Both the position numbers and the translations under genes were made by a program. The notes below the pieces were generated by a model. That model ran no database searches. It had not been told where the DNA came from and saw only the letters and a list, made by a program, of their open reading frames with translations. Below are positions 47,328 to 61,900 of a stretch of 64,000 bases of DNA, piece after piece (position 1 is the first letter of the stretch; each line of letters starts with the position of its first letter). Source of the stretch: Styela clava (taxonomy: Eukaryota > Chordata > Ascidiacea > Stolidobranchia > Styelidae); NCBI RefSeq assembly GCF_964204865.1, contig NC_135252.1, positions 11,553,383 to 11,617,382 of the forward strand, in the 5' to 3' direction.

Positions 47328-48508
47328 TTTTTTTTTTTTTTTTTTTTTTTTAATGGGATAATATAATAAATTATAACAAAAAGTATATAACCATTCGAGC
47401 AATCATAAGATAAATAATCCAATATTCATTTTTCATATGTCCATTCCATCAGTGTTTGAGGTGTTGATCGCATCGGCATACAATTCATCAATTTTTAGTA
47501 TATTGAGTTAGATTATGTACAATAAACGTAAAAAATTAAATATATATTAGACATGTTCATTTTAATATATACTAAATTTATACACACTAGATTTATAGTT
47601 CAAATACAATTCCTTAGTATTTCAAATTCTCTGACAAAATTTAGTGATTTTCTATTTTTTTCAATGTTGAGTCTGTAAGTGATTGCAGTTTTTATTTGTT
47701 TGATAACTAGGTGCTGATTAGGGGGATTACCTTCGAATATAACAGAATTTCTTTGTATCCATATTTTATATCTAGTGATTGAAATTAAATAAACAATAAT
47801 ATCTAAATCTCGTCTTGTAATGTTGGAATGTAACAAATAGCTTAAATCCAATGAAACACAAGTTTCATAATTTTTCAAAAGCCTGGCATTATTTAATTTC
47901 CTTACAGTATTTTCCATAAAATCAAAAACATAATCGAAATATTCACAATTCATAAATAGATGGCTAACAAATTCTGGTTCTTTTCCACATAACACACACA
48001 TATCATTTCCTGCTATATTTCTTATTCCAGGTTTTGTTTTTACTGGTAAAATATCCCACATTAACTTGAAATTAAAGGTTTTCATATAGTTTGCCAGAAT
48101 ATTATTATGAATATTCTCACATGCAATATTTAAATTACAATTGCGTAGAAAAATTAATCTGTCCCCATTCATAGAAATAACAATTTTTTTATAAATAGTT
48201 TTATGCATATCTTCTTTTATATCTGTACTACTTATGTTATGCTTTCTTAAAAATTCTAATATTAATCTATACTCACTTTGAGGACAAAATCTATGTAAAC
48301 ATGTATTTTTAGTTCTAATCCCCCAAAATGTACTAAGTTGTTGTCCAATATTGTATTCAACAAAGGACATACAAATATGATTGTAATCCTCATTATAATC
48401 ACATTCTCTAGCTTTATAATAATCCAAGACACTAATTATGTACATGCACATTGTAAAAATGGGTATGTTAATAATATCATAACCCCCCAAATTTTTTGGT
48501 TTGCACAA
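47328..48508 (-). mobile_element. 5'-truncated LINE with poly(A) tail
   Basis: An intact 302-codon frame (48508-47600) is followed by about 250 bp of 3'UTR and 24 adenines (plus-strand T run 47328-47351). The protein has the zinc-knuckle of the zf-RVT type seen at the C-terminus of many non-LTR reverse transcriptases (CVLCGKEPEFVSHLFMNC, CX2CX7HX4C). Its N-terminal part (KPKNLGGYDIINI) resembles the usual GG(L/Y)G motif between the polymerase and zinc-finger regions. The reverse transcriptase and endonuclease regions are missing. It is in the same orientation as the synthetase and lies just upstream of it. I could not define the target duplication. Confidence 0.82.
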
Positions 48509-48599
48509 ATTATTTGTTATGGGTTAATCAAGATCGGGCCGACGTTACTCCGACAATACGACGCGGACGCGAACGAAATGAATGATGAAATAACTAGTA

Positions 48600-49979
48600 A
48601 AGCGTAACAAAACATTGCACGTGTCGTTCCGCACTGGCCAGTACGACATGCAGGGTTATATTAAACTTTATAAATACGCTTTCTAATACTGTACCGGTAG
48701 TGTAATTCACTTTTCTGTTCATCGGTCGAGAGTCGCAGTCAAGTCTGACCGTGGTAATTTCACCTACAAAACTGTGAAATGAAAACTCGCAGCATATATA
48801 AACGCAAGACAATATGCTCAGAAATAATCAAACGGTAGCCGATATTCTTCGTGATTAAAACTTAAAATAAGTATTTGCTTGTCCTTCAGACGTCTATATT
48901 TCATATTTGGGGTTTCGCGAAGTAAACGCCGTAAGCCCGCAACTGCATAAAGATCACCAAACACAAATGTGGTGTGAAAAAGAATGCTAGGCTATAAGTG
49001 ATTTAATAACGCCAATCAAAAAAAATAGGATGTGAAAACACCATCCAAATTTTCATTTTTTAAAATAAATGTGTCTCTAAACTGCATGGGACATAGCTGC
49101 TTGGCTGGAAATTGAGTAGATTTGATTTGAACTAAACCAACGCCTATTTCAATAATTTTTTTTCTGCGTCATGCGCCCCTTTTTCTTAAGACTTTTGAGA
49201 GATCAACAAATTCTGCATGCCATATCCTGCATATCACTTAAGACGCTAAGCTAGGCTACTTGACTTTGCTTGTCAATAGTAAACCGCGAAAAACTCATCA
49301 TGGACGAATTACGCCAAAATTAAATTTAACTCTGATTACCCCAATCAACCAGATTGACTAATTTTTTGTGTGTTTGAACTTTTTGTTTGTCAACAGGGTC
49401 TCCCAAGCGTCACTTCAAGCTGAATACTTTTTTTTATCACATTAAAATTCACATATTTTTGTTTGTTTGGCTTTATTTGAACAGTCACAGCGTTTACTTC
49501 ACTAAACCCCATATTTGTGTGTGTGTTTTATTATGTAACACAGGTTTTAAATAAAACAGTTTATGATATGCCCATCTAAATTATGGTATTTTTATTCGCA
49601 GACTTCTTGATACAGTTGCTGGGTTTACAGGTTTAGTGTAGTTAAGCCATGCTTGTAATTCGATAGCATATAATTTACTCGAAAGTTGTCAAACACTACA
49701 CTAACTTGAACCCCCTAAACATCTACTGGCATAATTTATTATATTGCAAACTAACACACATTTGGATTCCCATCTTATCCAACTTATCGAGTACGGTACA
49801 TATGAAAGAGTCTGAGAGTGGTGCTATGAGCCTCTTATACATTAACAAGACAACAGTTTTCAATAACATAAAACAGAATAATAAGCATTTAAATTTGAAG
49901 CAACCTTTATATTTATTTAGATTTACATAGAAGATAGTGTAGTTTTCATATGTGCATTTTAGAAGAAAAATAAAAAATC
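48600..49979. other. Intergenic stretch upstream of INTS2
   Basis: This lies between the LINE and the INTS2 start and probably includes the INTS2 promoter and 5'UTR. I see no supported exon, transposon end or RNA gene. Confidence 0.4.
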
Positions 49980-52900
49980 ATGCTCGCCAATATAGCTCCT
50001 GAAATATTGGAAGCATATGCAAATCTTGACATTAATACGTTATTACAAAATCCTGCTTCATCCATCAGACCTTTGCTACCTTCTCTCAGTCGCATGCTGT
50101 TGTGTTCTTCATTGGACAAAACATGGAGGTAAAATATGAAGATGTGAATATATTTTTTCAAATTTGTTTATTCGAGAAATTTATAAAAATGCTCGAATAT
50201 TCATTCCCATCTTACTCTCTATTTGGTTTTTAGTATAAATATCGATTATTGAGAAATTGCTGTTCAAATGCAATAATAATTTGAATTGTCTTTCGGCATT
50301 CGCATGTATTGTTATATACAAGTAAAAACGCAAATAGCTTATCTAAATTGAAATCGTTGTTAGGCATATATCGTATGTATCTTTGCTTATAGTTCATAAA
50401 ACATTCTAATTGTGATATTATCTAACACTGAGTTCGTTAAAAATTCATTTCAATATTTTTTATTTTAGATGGGAAGAAAATCAGAAAGATCTAATGCAGT
50501 TATTATCAGGAATAGAAGATGTCAATGACATTGTCGCTCTGTTATCTGTTGATTTTCATGCTTTAGAAATTGATGCTAAAACAGAACAAAAAACAAGGTG
50601 TTTATTCTTCTATTTTTTATGCATATGTTTACATTTCAACCATCACAATCACCAAACATTGAGATTAACCTCATTACTTTGTTTCAAGAATTTTAAACTC
50701 AACTTTGTGTTACTGTTAGTAAGATTGCCATTTGTAAAATTTCTACTAGTCTCATAACTGGGTCTGGGCATTTTCGAATACTGTATCTGATGATTTCAAA
50801 ATCAAATTTCGATTACTTCGAAAATATGAAATCTATCACTCAGACAGTTCGATGAGTGTTCACGCACAAGAAACATGCCTCATCAATAACTTACTCAGGT
50901 GAAAAGAGTCATATGTCACAATTGTGTTTTAAAAATATGGCACAATAAATAAAAAAATGAATGATTCATCTTATTCTTTGGGTGGACACAAACAAGATGC
51001 CGACGATTCACAATTCTCGCCTGAACCGATTCAAATAATTTACTATTCCATTTGAATACTCAATTTAAAATGCCTAGTTCTACGCATAACCAATCATTAT
51101 CGTTCTTCATGTATAAAAATATAGTGGGAGTGGAATATTTTCATGCTAGTTTTCTCAAAGTCAATTTGCAATCGAGTTGGAAATAGAAATATTTGCATAA
51201 CTATCATTAAATACAACTGTAATATTTTGCACAAGTAACTTTGACTAATACAAGAAAAGTTTCTTTAAGCTTTTGGCATGCACGATTAAATTATGGTATA
51301 AGAATAATTCGAAGCTTTTTATATATGCTTAACTTTGAATACTACCTTTCGAAAATTTTGACATCAGTGTGATTCAGTGTGTAATTTATGATACAGGCCT
51401 ATCTAAGATTTTCAAGAAAGGCATAACTTCTGTTAATTTGTTTTATAGGCAAAAAATTACAACTGGAGGCAGAAGTGTAATTACATCCAATCTCCAAAAA
51501 CATGGTCTCATCTTAGAATTTGAAAGAAGTGAACCTGCTCGAAAATTGCGTTTACTGATTTCAGATATCATGCCATTGCTGGTTGCATTTTCAAATTCAG
51601 GTTACAAGATTATAATAAAACTATCAGAATGATTTGAATTTTTGCTGCTATGCCTGATGCACTACGTCTAACCTTTTCCTTAATTAATAGAAAACTTCAT
51701 TGCCTAATATGAAATTTGTATCATAGTTATATATATTGTAGTTATTACGGTAAATACAAATTTGATAATTTTATGGTGCCATATTTCTTCTAAACAGGTG
51801 AAGGATCAAAATCCTTAGTCTTAGATGATGATGGATTTGCTACAAAATCTGAATTATTTAGTTGTATTGCTTATCTTCAAGTTGTTTCTGATGTTCTTTG
51901 TATTGCAGTCGCAGGTAAAATAAGAAACAAGCGATATTTGGGTGCTAAAGTTCTCAACTTTCTGTAAATTTGATTTTATTGTTGATGTTGTAAACTTTGT
52001 TAAACCTTGTTATAGATGTTGCAACTTGCAATGGTCATACTGATTGTGTATACCATATTCCCGTATGAATAAAGTTTAACATAGCTTTATTGGACACGTT
52101 TAGTGGACATAACGATCGTTTCAATATTATGTTGTTGTTGTTCTTGTTCTTTGACACGTTTTTAAAAGTCGCTTTTCTCTTCGAATACTGGACCAATTGC
52201 TTTGAAATTTTCAGTGGTTAAAGATTAATTTTTTCGCTAGAAGGCTATTACTTTTATTTATTTCAAAATTTTGCGTGAATTCTATGAAATTTGATATTTC
52301 GTCTAAAATTTTGCTGTATTATTTTTTATCCATGGGAACACGGATTTTAGTCAGTGTCATGACTGGCTGTACGTTTTGATTCTGCAAAATTCTTGCTACT
52401 GGAAATTCAGAACTTTTTTGAGGGTACCGGTAGCGTCAAAGGTACCGGTAAGGACTGATTCGCTCTGGTCTAACGTGTCCATATATTTGTGCGTAGCTCT
52501 CTTGTCTCTAATATGAAGTGAAATTTTTAGCAAAGTATTTATTTCTGTTTGTTAGAATTGCCAACATTATTAAATATATTGGACATGGCAGAAGCACTGA
52601 TGTATGTTCCCAATGGAGGAAAGGTTTTATGTAAATTGGTAAGATCACTTTTGATATTTCCATCAGCTATGGTTATTTGAACTCTGTCAAAATCTTTGCC
52701 TTTCAGTATCGTTTATTATATGCAGGACATTCAAGATAATTATAATGCAATTCCAGATTTCTAAACCTACTTGTCAGATAAGTAAGCTGTATGTGTATCA
52801 CATCAACTACACCTATAACTTCCTGTATTTTTGGTGCTTCCATGTGAATTTGAATGTGAACGTTAAGTGTACATGTGATTCTTGAATTATCAAGTGAGGC

Positions 52901-55900
52901 ATGCAATACGACTGACTTAGTCATATGACGGCTCATCATCTAATTAATAACAGTCTTCAATCTTCGATGTGCGATAAGCAATGATGGCCAAAACCAAGTC
53001 TTTTACTGTTTCGAATACATTCTGAGAAAATAGTTTTGAATATGGAATATTGAATACATTTTAAATACGCTCATGTGAAAAATTACATAAATCACCATAT
53101 TGTTCTCGTATTGATCACATCTAAAACAGCATAAATATATAAGGTCATTGCTTTTGCTGTGTTGTTACTTACCAGTTGAGATATCGTACATTTGATCCAT
53201 TGATACATTGTCCGACTGCTAAAAATCCCTAATTTTTGAATAAAGATTTACTATATCGAATATAATGAATTTTGAATTTATTTCGATAATCGATTCGTTC
53301 TGAACATCCCTGGTGACAAGTTATTTTTTTAATGCATGAGCTGGTTGGAGTTCTTTTCCTTGCTTTGATAAATTTGATTTCAATATATTCATATTTTACA
53401 GCTTGCAAACAATCCTGCTTCAATTTTACCAGTTTGTCAATGCATTATTAAAAATCATACAATGAATGACATATCACAGTCAAAGTCAAGCATGAAATGC
53501 ATTGAGGAAAGAAGAAAAAGTTGTATCGAAATGATTTGCTCCATGAAACCAGATATTGCTTCTAATATTAGAGCATTGACTGTAAGTAATCCCAAGTATT
53601 TTTACCTTAATATGCCTGATAACTTTTCTATGACAAATTTTATTGGGTTTACAATTGATTAATCGAATCTATGATGGATGCATTTTTATTGAATACAAAG
53701 TTTACATGTGGATCGTTGCATTATTATGCTGTTGGTCTTGATGAATAGCATTCTTTTCCTTTTTCATCTTATGAATAATTGCATTTCAAAAATATGGATT
53801 AATAAATAAACAAAGAATCAAGATGGCGGCGATTCACAATCTCGCTTGTACCAATTCAAATAATAAACATCATCATATTTGTCATTGTTCCATCTTTTAT
53901 CAAAATACTAGCATATTATATTTATTACTGGACACAAGATCGGCACCACATGGACATGGACCCTTTTTTCTAAATTATTGTTGTTGTGACAAAACATTAA
54001 ATTCTTTCCAACTACTGGTACAATCACTTTCATTAGATAGTAGTCTGTGGGTCCTGCTATTTTGTTTATAATTTTGCATTTTTTGAAAAAACATAACATT
54101 ACACATGTTTCCATCCTCCAATTATGGCACCTTAGTGCTCAACAAATGGCGAGGCATTTAAAATAGGTCTCATGTTTTATTGGGTCTAGAAGTTGAATTG
54201 CCTTGGATAATATATTCAATTTTCCAGGTTCAATATTGTAAATTGCCAAGCCTAGCAATATCACTTACACTTAATCATATCATGGGATCTCACATAATGA
54301 GTGATGGACGTGTCAGTGAATTAGTAACATTTGTCAGTGGTCTTCTTCTTGGCAGCAATGCTAAAATTAGATCATGGTTTGCTTCATATATCAAAAGCTC
54401 TCAAGATGTAAGTACTATTCAGACTATTAATAATGGGTATATTGTAAGATTCATTTGTTCATTTTTGTATTCAATTCTGACTATGTTGAAGAACTTCATT
54501 CAAGCTTTGATTATAAATTTGAACAATTTGGGAGACTCGACTTGAACTCTTTATATGCTGTTCAATGTGGTGTAAGGAAATTTAGTGGTTTGCATGTTTT
54601 GACTGTCACTTTATATCTGAAATATATACCGGCCAGATATTTGATAAGACGTTTCTATCGATGATGAGTTTGAAAAATAATATTAATAGCATATATATTA
54701 TACTACTTATATGTCCCCAATTCTTTACCCAATTTCTCACAAAAAGATTTAGGCCGGGTTCATACTCCATCCACCCTAGTTAATAAATCAGTACACTGAA
54801 TGACAGAACTACAAAGTGAGTAGCTTACTATGTCTGAGTGCCTCTTTGTAGGGTATGAAGCGAAGGATGAAGCCTAATAATTGTGTCATAAAAAGTGTTT
54901 TGGCTCTCAAATTATACTATTGATGACATTGCAGTTGTTAATTGATAGTTTTTCTTCCCAGATTCACCCAAACTATTTACGAAAAGAACTAGAGAAAGAA
55001 TTACGGACTATAGTTGTATCCTCTCAAATAATGAATGAATCTACTCTAGACTCCTCATTAAGACAAGGTATTGTGGTTTTAAATCATTTTGTTTCTATCT
55101 GCTTTCTTATTAAACATTTAAGTTTTATTTAATCCGGTTGGTATTTTTCAAAAGATGTTTATGCTACTTTGGGCTAATAAATCCATTTGACAATACTTTC
55201 AGCACTATATATTCCTATGTATTTCTGTCCATATTTATAACTTCATAACCCATCTATTTGTATATTTCTCATTGCTTCTTGTCAATACAGATTCAATGAT
55301 GGAAGATGATTTGATTGATACAACAATGTGTATTTTAAATGAAGAACAATGTCTAAGAGCAACTACGTTGATTCGACTATGCTGTGCATTGAAAGCAATA
55401 GCAGGACTCAAGTAAGGCTTTTTTCATTGTTATGTTATTTTACACCCATCTCCTCAAATTCAAATTTGAGTATTCAGATTTATGTAAGTTATATTTGGTT
55501 TCAGGTTTTCAGAAGTGGAATCAGATTTAGTACTTCGCCTCATTACTTGCTTTCCTCCTCTCACAGCAGCAGGAATTCGTTTTATGTCTCTTTCATTGAG
55601 TATGTTGCTTGCTTGCTCTGCTTTGATTGTGTAAGTCTACTTGCTTTTTCGGTGAGGATTGTACTATTCTTCATAATCTTCAATTTCACCTTATAAATGT
55701 TTTTATAGGGATCAAGATAAAGAGAAACGTTCTATAAATTGGATTAAATGGCTTGCAAGCCGATCTTCAGAACTTCAAAAGTAAGCTTATTATGTTTCAT
55801 ATTTCTTTTGGTTTTTGCATTATTATTAAATCAAACCTGAATTTACAGGCCTCCTTTATTCTTTGTTAACAAGCTATGGCAACATAACATAGGTTGCTTC

Positions 55901-58900
55901 CGAAAAGGAGGTTCTGTTCATCGAAGAGTTTTCCATTGAAACTAGACAATACAAGCGTCTCCACTCTTCAGCAAGAATTTATTCGTATTTATAGGATGTT
56001 GTTATTCAGTATCTAGTAACTACCGATACACTGCTGTTTTACTTTAAAGTTATATTGGGTATTCTAATGATATTTCAATTATCGCTATCTTCTTTAAAAA
56101 AACATGGTTGTAAAGATAATGCATTATTATATCACTATTTCTTCTTGCTTTTTGAAACAATCAACATAAAAACAAGTTTTATTAAATCCATTTTTGAAGC
56201 AGGCAGCTTTATGAATAACATAATGTTGAAATGATAGTTTCATTTTCAAACTCAAATAGTTATAAAATCCGTAACCTTTTTGTTTTTGTGACTCATAGTG
56301 CTGGTCCAGAAGGGGGATCTTTTGCGGAGCAATTGCTCTTGATGGCAATTCATCTACACAGCGATCAACGTCATGCAGTTGCTGAGTTAGCTTGTTCTAC
56401 ACTCGGAATGAGAATTAAAGTTCCAACGTCTTCGCTCACAAGAATGAGACAAATTTTTACAGAAGAAGTTTTCACCACTCAAGTCAGTGAAGCCTTATAA
56501 TTATCATTTCTATGTTATTTGTGATTTATTGATACAATATGAATACTTCACTCATTTATATATACTCTTACATTCTGTGGGCCTTTTAAAAATACTTGAG
56601 GATGAGGAAAGATGGCTACCGAGAATTTTCACCTTGGTGTAAATCTAGCATATGAATAACTGTTCTCTCTTGTGCCGTTACCAGTACATACCAGTTGGGT
56701 GTGGGATTAGTTAGCCAGTTATTTGTTTCAGATGCATGGACTTGATAGTGGAGGAAACCGTAACCGACCTCCGGTTAGGTGCAGTGGTGGGATTCAGCCG
56801 GTTTGCACCAGTTCTATAGAACTGTTTCACGGAATTTTATGAGATCAGCGAACCGGCCAGCATTACTGGTTACTGTCAATGTTCTGTTTTTAACAGAACC
56901 GGCTGAAGAATATGACTTTTGTGAAGGAACCGGCTGACAAAAAATTTGAATCCCACCACTGGTTAGGTGAACCACTCAACGACGACGAGCGAACCCATGC
57001 ATATATACTTATCTTATCTATTTAATTATCGTCACTGCCACTGTATGAAGTAAACGTAGAAAGCTATCCTGATCCCAAGTTGCATATTTTTACAGGTTGT
57101 CGCAGCTCATGCAGTAAATGTTCCTGTCACTAAATCACTCAATGCCACAATGACTGGATACCTTCCCCTACATTGTGTTTATCAACTACTTAAAAGTAGA
57201 GCTTTCTCAAAGAGCAGAGTCTCAATTAAAGTAAGTTTTTTTATATACTTATATATCCTCATATTATATAGGAATTCCCAAGGTTGGTACTTGGTATGAA
57301 CATTATCGACATTCAATTCTTATTAAATTTCAGGAATGGATCTACAAACAAATATGTACAACGTCATCTCCACTTCATCCTCAATTGCCATCTTTAATAA
57401 GACAATATGTTTCTACAGTAGTAACCCCACATACTAAAGGTAGGTTAATATAGAATTTAGCAATATTGAAAATGTTTAGAATGTTGCCAGTTGATTTTTA
57501 AAATTTTGATTTTTAAAATAATATTATTAATAATAAATAAATATTTGAATTTAAGGTCATGATAAAGGAATGTTAAACAATCCCTTGACAGAAGAAGAGA
57601 TAATGTCAATTTTCAGTGACAAAATAACACTTGATGGATCTACTGCTACATCACCTGACTCTACTCAAGAACCAAGTCTCACATCACAACTTTTAATTTT
57701 ATATTATGTTCTTCTGTATGAAGATTCTGTATTAAATCACATGAAAACACTGGGTAGGTTTATTATCATGTATTAAATAATATAATATTTTTGCCACTAT
57801 TTTCCACGATTAGCCAAGTTCATTGATAGAAGGTCCTATAATCCAATTTATGAAACGCGCTTCTGAAGCTTTTGAATTTGCAAAATCAAAATTTGGTTGA
57901 ATTGTCTTGTAAAGAAAGTAGACATGATAACTGATAAGTGGTTTTTTGATAAGGGTATAAGTATAGTGTCACAATTAATATACAAGTTGAGAATTCAATT
58001 GAAAATAAAAGAAGATGACATGCATGGTAAATTTGATTAGCGCCACTAAAAGTTATTCTGCAAATGGCTCAACCAATGATTATTACTTTGATAACATAAC
58101 AATTATGACATGTATTTAATTTTTCAGTTACATTGCCAAGCGGTCCTAAGCGATATCCATCCAGTCTCATCAATAATATTCCTGTTAAACTACTGTTACA
58201 CAGAGCCCAACTTGAACCACAGTCATGCGATAGGCTTTATCCTGCTCTTCTTGGACTACTTGCCACACATCTTCCCCATCTCTGTCAGGTAACTGAGTTT
58301 ATAAATTAGTTGTAGATATTTCATGCACTGACCACTGCATAGGAAGATATTATCTGTTCAAATCACAATTGCTTGCCGTTGATGATGATAAACGAAAATG
58401 GTAATGAAATTCTTTCATCTCTTTCACTTATATTCATGTTTCATGTATTATCACAATGCCCAAAGCCCGATTAGTATCTATTCTAATAATGCCTTTTCAT
58501 TAATATTTTAAGGCACAAGGTAATATCATGCATATAATTCTTTTAAGCATAGTGTTTTAAACCTCATTTGAAGTTTTGGCAACTTTTGTAGCTTTCCATC
58601 CTCTTCTCATATCTGTGAAAGGCGGTAACACCTTTCAAAAGATCAAGATCTTTTGTTGACCAAATAATTCTTGGGTTAGCAATGCCTTTTTTAGGAATTA
58701 TGTTTGAGAAATGTCTATTCCATAATATATCATAATATAAATTCAGGTTGAAGACTGGATCTCGGAATTAGATGTGACATCATCCATGTCAATAGAAACA
58801 GGGCAGCCTGAACTAGGCAAAACGAAAAGTTCGTTTTCACCAGACTTGCTGTATAAAGGTATTTTTTGTGTAGATGTGTCTAACTGTGGAACTCCGATCG

Positions 58901-61900
58901 TCACATTAGGCCTGACTTAGCCATCAAATGTTTAAATTTCATGCCCCATGCCCAACTCATCATGGTTGATTAAATTAGATGGGCTCTATTGATCTCGAAA
59001 GTCTTTACGGCTATCAAACACATGGTATCCGTGGCCTTTTTTGATGTAGTGTTTTATAAAATGTCATGCAACTATAATTTAATTCAATTTATTTAATCTC
59101 CTGTTCCAGCATTTTGCAGTTCCATACAGTGACACCAGGGGTCCGCAACCGTTTGTCGCACGCAGACCAAAATTAAGGGTTGCAAATTGCAATTGCAAGT
59201 CATTGGCGGGCCGCACATACTTTTAGAAAGTTGAAAATCGAGCGGAGGACACTATTCATAATAAAATTCAAGCAGTGTTACATTGTGTTGCATCTCAAAA
59301 AGTTCCATTTGAATATTTTCGGCACCATGGAGCCCTTTACACTTAGCATCAACTTTTCTGCGTTCTGTTGTCATTTGTCTAATTATAATCAAATTATAGG
59401 CTCATTAAACGAGTAATTGTGAATTTTATACTTGTTGTTAGATTATAATATAATTTAGTCTACGCGTGTCTCCCAATAAATTCTGTTACGTAAAGAATAT
59501 AATCGTCAAAACAGCTGTTTTGTTACTATAATTCAGTGAAGCTTCGCAGGCCGGATTATAGTACTCCGCGGGTCGGATCCAGCCCGCAGATCGTAGGTTG
59601 CCGACCCCTGGGTTACACTCACCTTCTAACCAAGATCTTCAAAAGGAGAATATTCTCCTGCAAAGCTGCACAAGATCTGCTATAACTCTTATGCTGTTAC
59701 TGTTATTCCAGGTCTTCTGCATGCTGATGTTAACCCTGCGCTTGCATTGATGCATCTCCGTACATTGACATCCACTAAATTCAGTACTCAATTAACAATA
59801 CCATATGCAGAACCTCTAACAAAAGGGTTATGGAAACTATTGGAAGAAGACGTGTCACGTCGAGTAAAGCAAGAAGCTTGTAAATTGTGGTTGAAATTAA
59901 ATTCTGTTATTCCATGCAAGTATGTTGCTTTTTAATATTGTATTTGGGAATATTCTTTTTGACATAGTTGGCTGTTGTGGTCAGTGGCGTCCTGCCCGGA
60001 GACAAGTTTGTGCAGCCCACAAGAGGCTTTATCCCCCAATTTTCAACCAGTTGTTTATTATTTGAATTAATTAGTCCACATTTCATTCAAAATTTTCATG
60101 TGTTTATTCCACATTCTAGTGGAAGAGGCTGCGAAAATATATACAACTTGAACTCATTAATTTTGTTCCTGAAAGATGGAAAATTGTTACAAATCACTAC
60201 TTGAAACCAACATCCATTCTTCACATATTCCTTAAAATTAAACTGTTATTTATGTTGTGTGACATGTTATTTACTGTGGGGCCCACGGCAAAACTGAAAT
60301 ACAATTTGTGGCCCCAAATGGCATTTGGGTTGGACATGACTTATCGATCGAAGTAACTTGACATGTGGTGGTTTGGGTTTGTCATATGATTAAGCCTTTT
60401 AATTGACTTTCCTCTATGAACATCTTTTTCATATTATGATGTACTTAGGATGATACAAGTTTTTCATTTTCCATATGGAGAAAGGAAGATTACCAAAACA
60501 TCAGATGCTTTGACTTTATTTTCTTGTAATTTTCTTGGACTTTATAAGAATCATTATAGCAGTGTTTGTATTATACTATTAAGATATTAGCAAAATATTT
60601 ATTTGATTTTTCAGATTATGGGTCCTGACGTGCAATGAGTTGAGATCAAATCCATCAAGAGGTTCTGAATTTAAATTGAAACAACAAGATATAACTTTAG
60701 ATAATCTTGTCGAAGATCCTCTCACCATACTATCTCTGGACGACAGAGTATTTCGAGGCCCAGAAATTCTTTCTATTGTTTTGAGAATGGTCAGCGCATG
60801 TCTCGCAGCATCAAGGGTTCATTATTCTGCTTTGGTGAAATCGAATCCAACTATTCCACCTGTTACTACACCTGCTATACCGGTGAGAATGTTATGAAAT
60901 TTTATGTTGGTGTTTAACGTCTCTGATAGGTTGGACATTTGAAACTAATTAAGAAAATTGTTATGTAGCCCATCTTTACATAAGTTTTCTACGCCGGGAG
61001 TATTGTTTGATTATAACTAGAGCAGTGATTATGCACCTTTATATTCTTGTGTTAATTTTTTGACGAATTGTAACGTAAAATTTACCTACCCCTCAACTGC
61101 GGATACTGTCAATTTCATTAAACTGTAAGTGAAATATAGAAAAAAGGTCCGATGCTAGTCGGTTCTCTTAGCTGTGATAGCTTAAGGAATATCAATTGTG
61201 TAACAGAGGATGTTGCAGTCTGCTGTTAACAGCCACATTTGGTCATATACTTTCTTGCTTGAAAAATTTACCCCCAATACCAGTCAAAATTTACCCTCAA
61301 ACATGGGTTCAATTCATACTGGTTGAGAACTCCTAAAATATTTTGATGAATAGTACAGACAGTTTGGTTTGTTCCAAATAGCCTTGCCGTCAGAATGCAT
61401 AATACAAAGGAGAGAGAAAACTGGAACGAATGATCAAAAATTCCAACTTTTTCTTTCTGCTTTTTTTTTAAATCAAATAGTAAAATAAGACCAACCAACC
61501 ATTTTCAGAGTCGAAGTGATACACCAACATCCTTTGCGCCACCTGTATCTGATAATGAAAAGGAGGAATTATGCTATGCATTGGTCAGTGCACAAGATAG
61601 TGCTGCAATTCAAATATTAATAGAAGCATGTCTTCCTACTGCAAAAGATTGGGAAGTGGCTGGTACAATAGGAGTCACAAGGAAAGGTAATTTGGTGACA
61701 TCTTCGGATATGGAAATATCTTTACTGTGTGGTCAAATTTACTTATTTTAACTTCTCAGATGAAATTGAATTTCGAAATGTCAATAAGACTGCTTAATCA
61801 TGTGCTTTCCTTCGGGTACCAATCCATTATCTTGCATATGAAAAGTTAACCAGGTAATAGTTTCATTTACGTGGACTTGATGGTTGGTGCAAAAGCTATG

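Noticed and set aside
48338-48607. 89-codon plus-strand frame at the LINE 5' end
   Set aside because: It is antisense to the LINE protein frame over most of its length and is a shadow of it.
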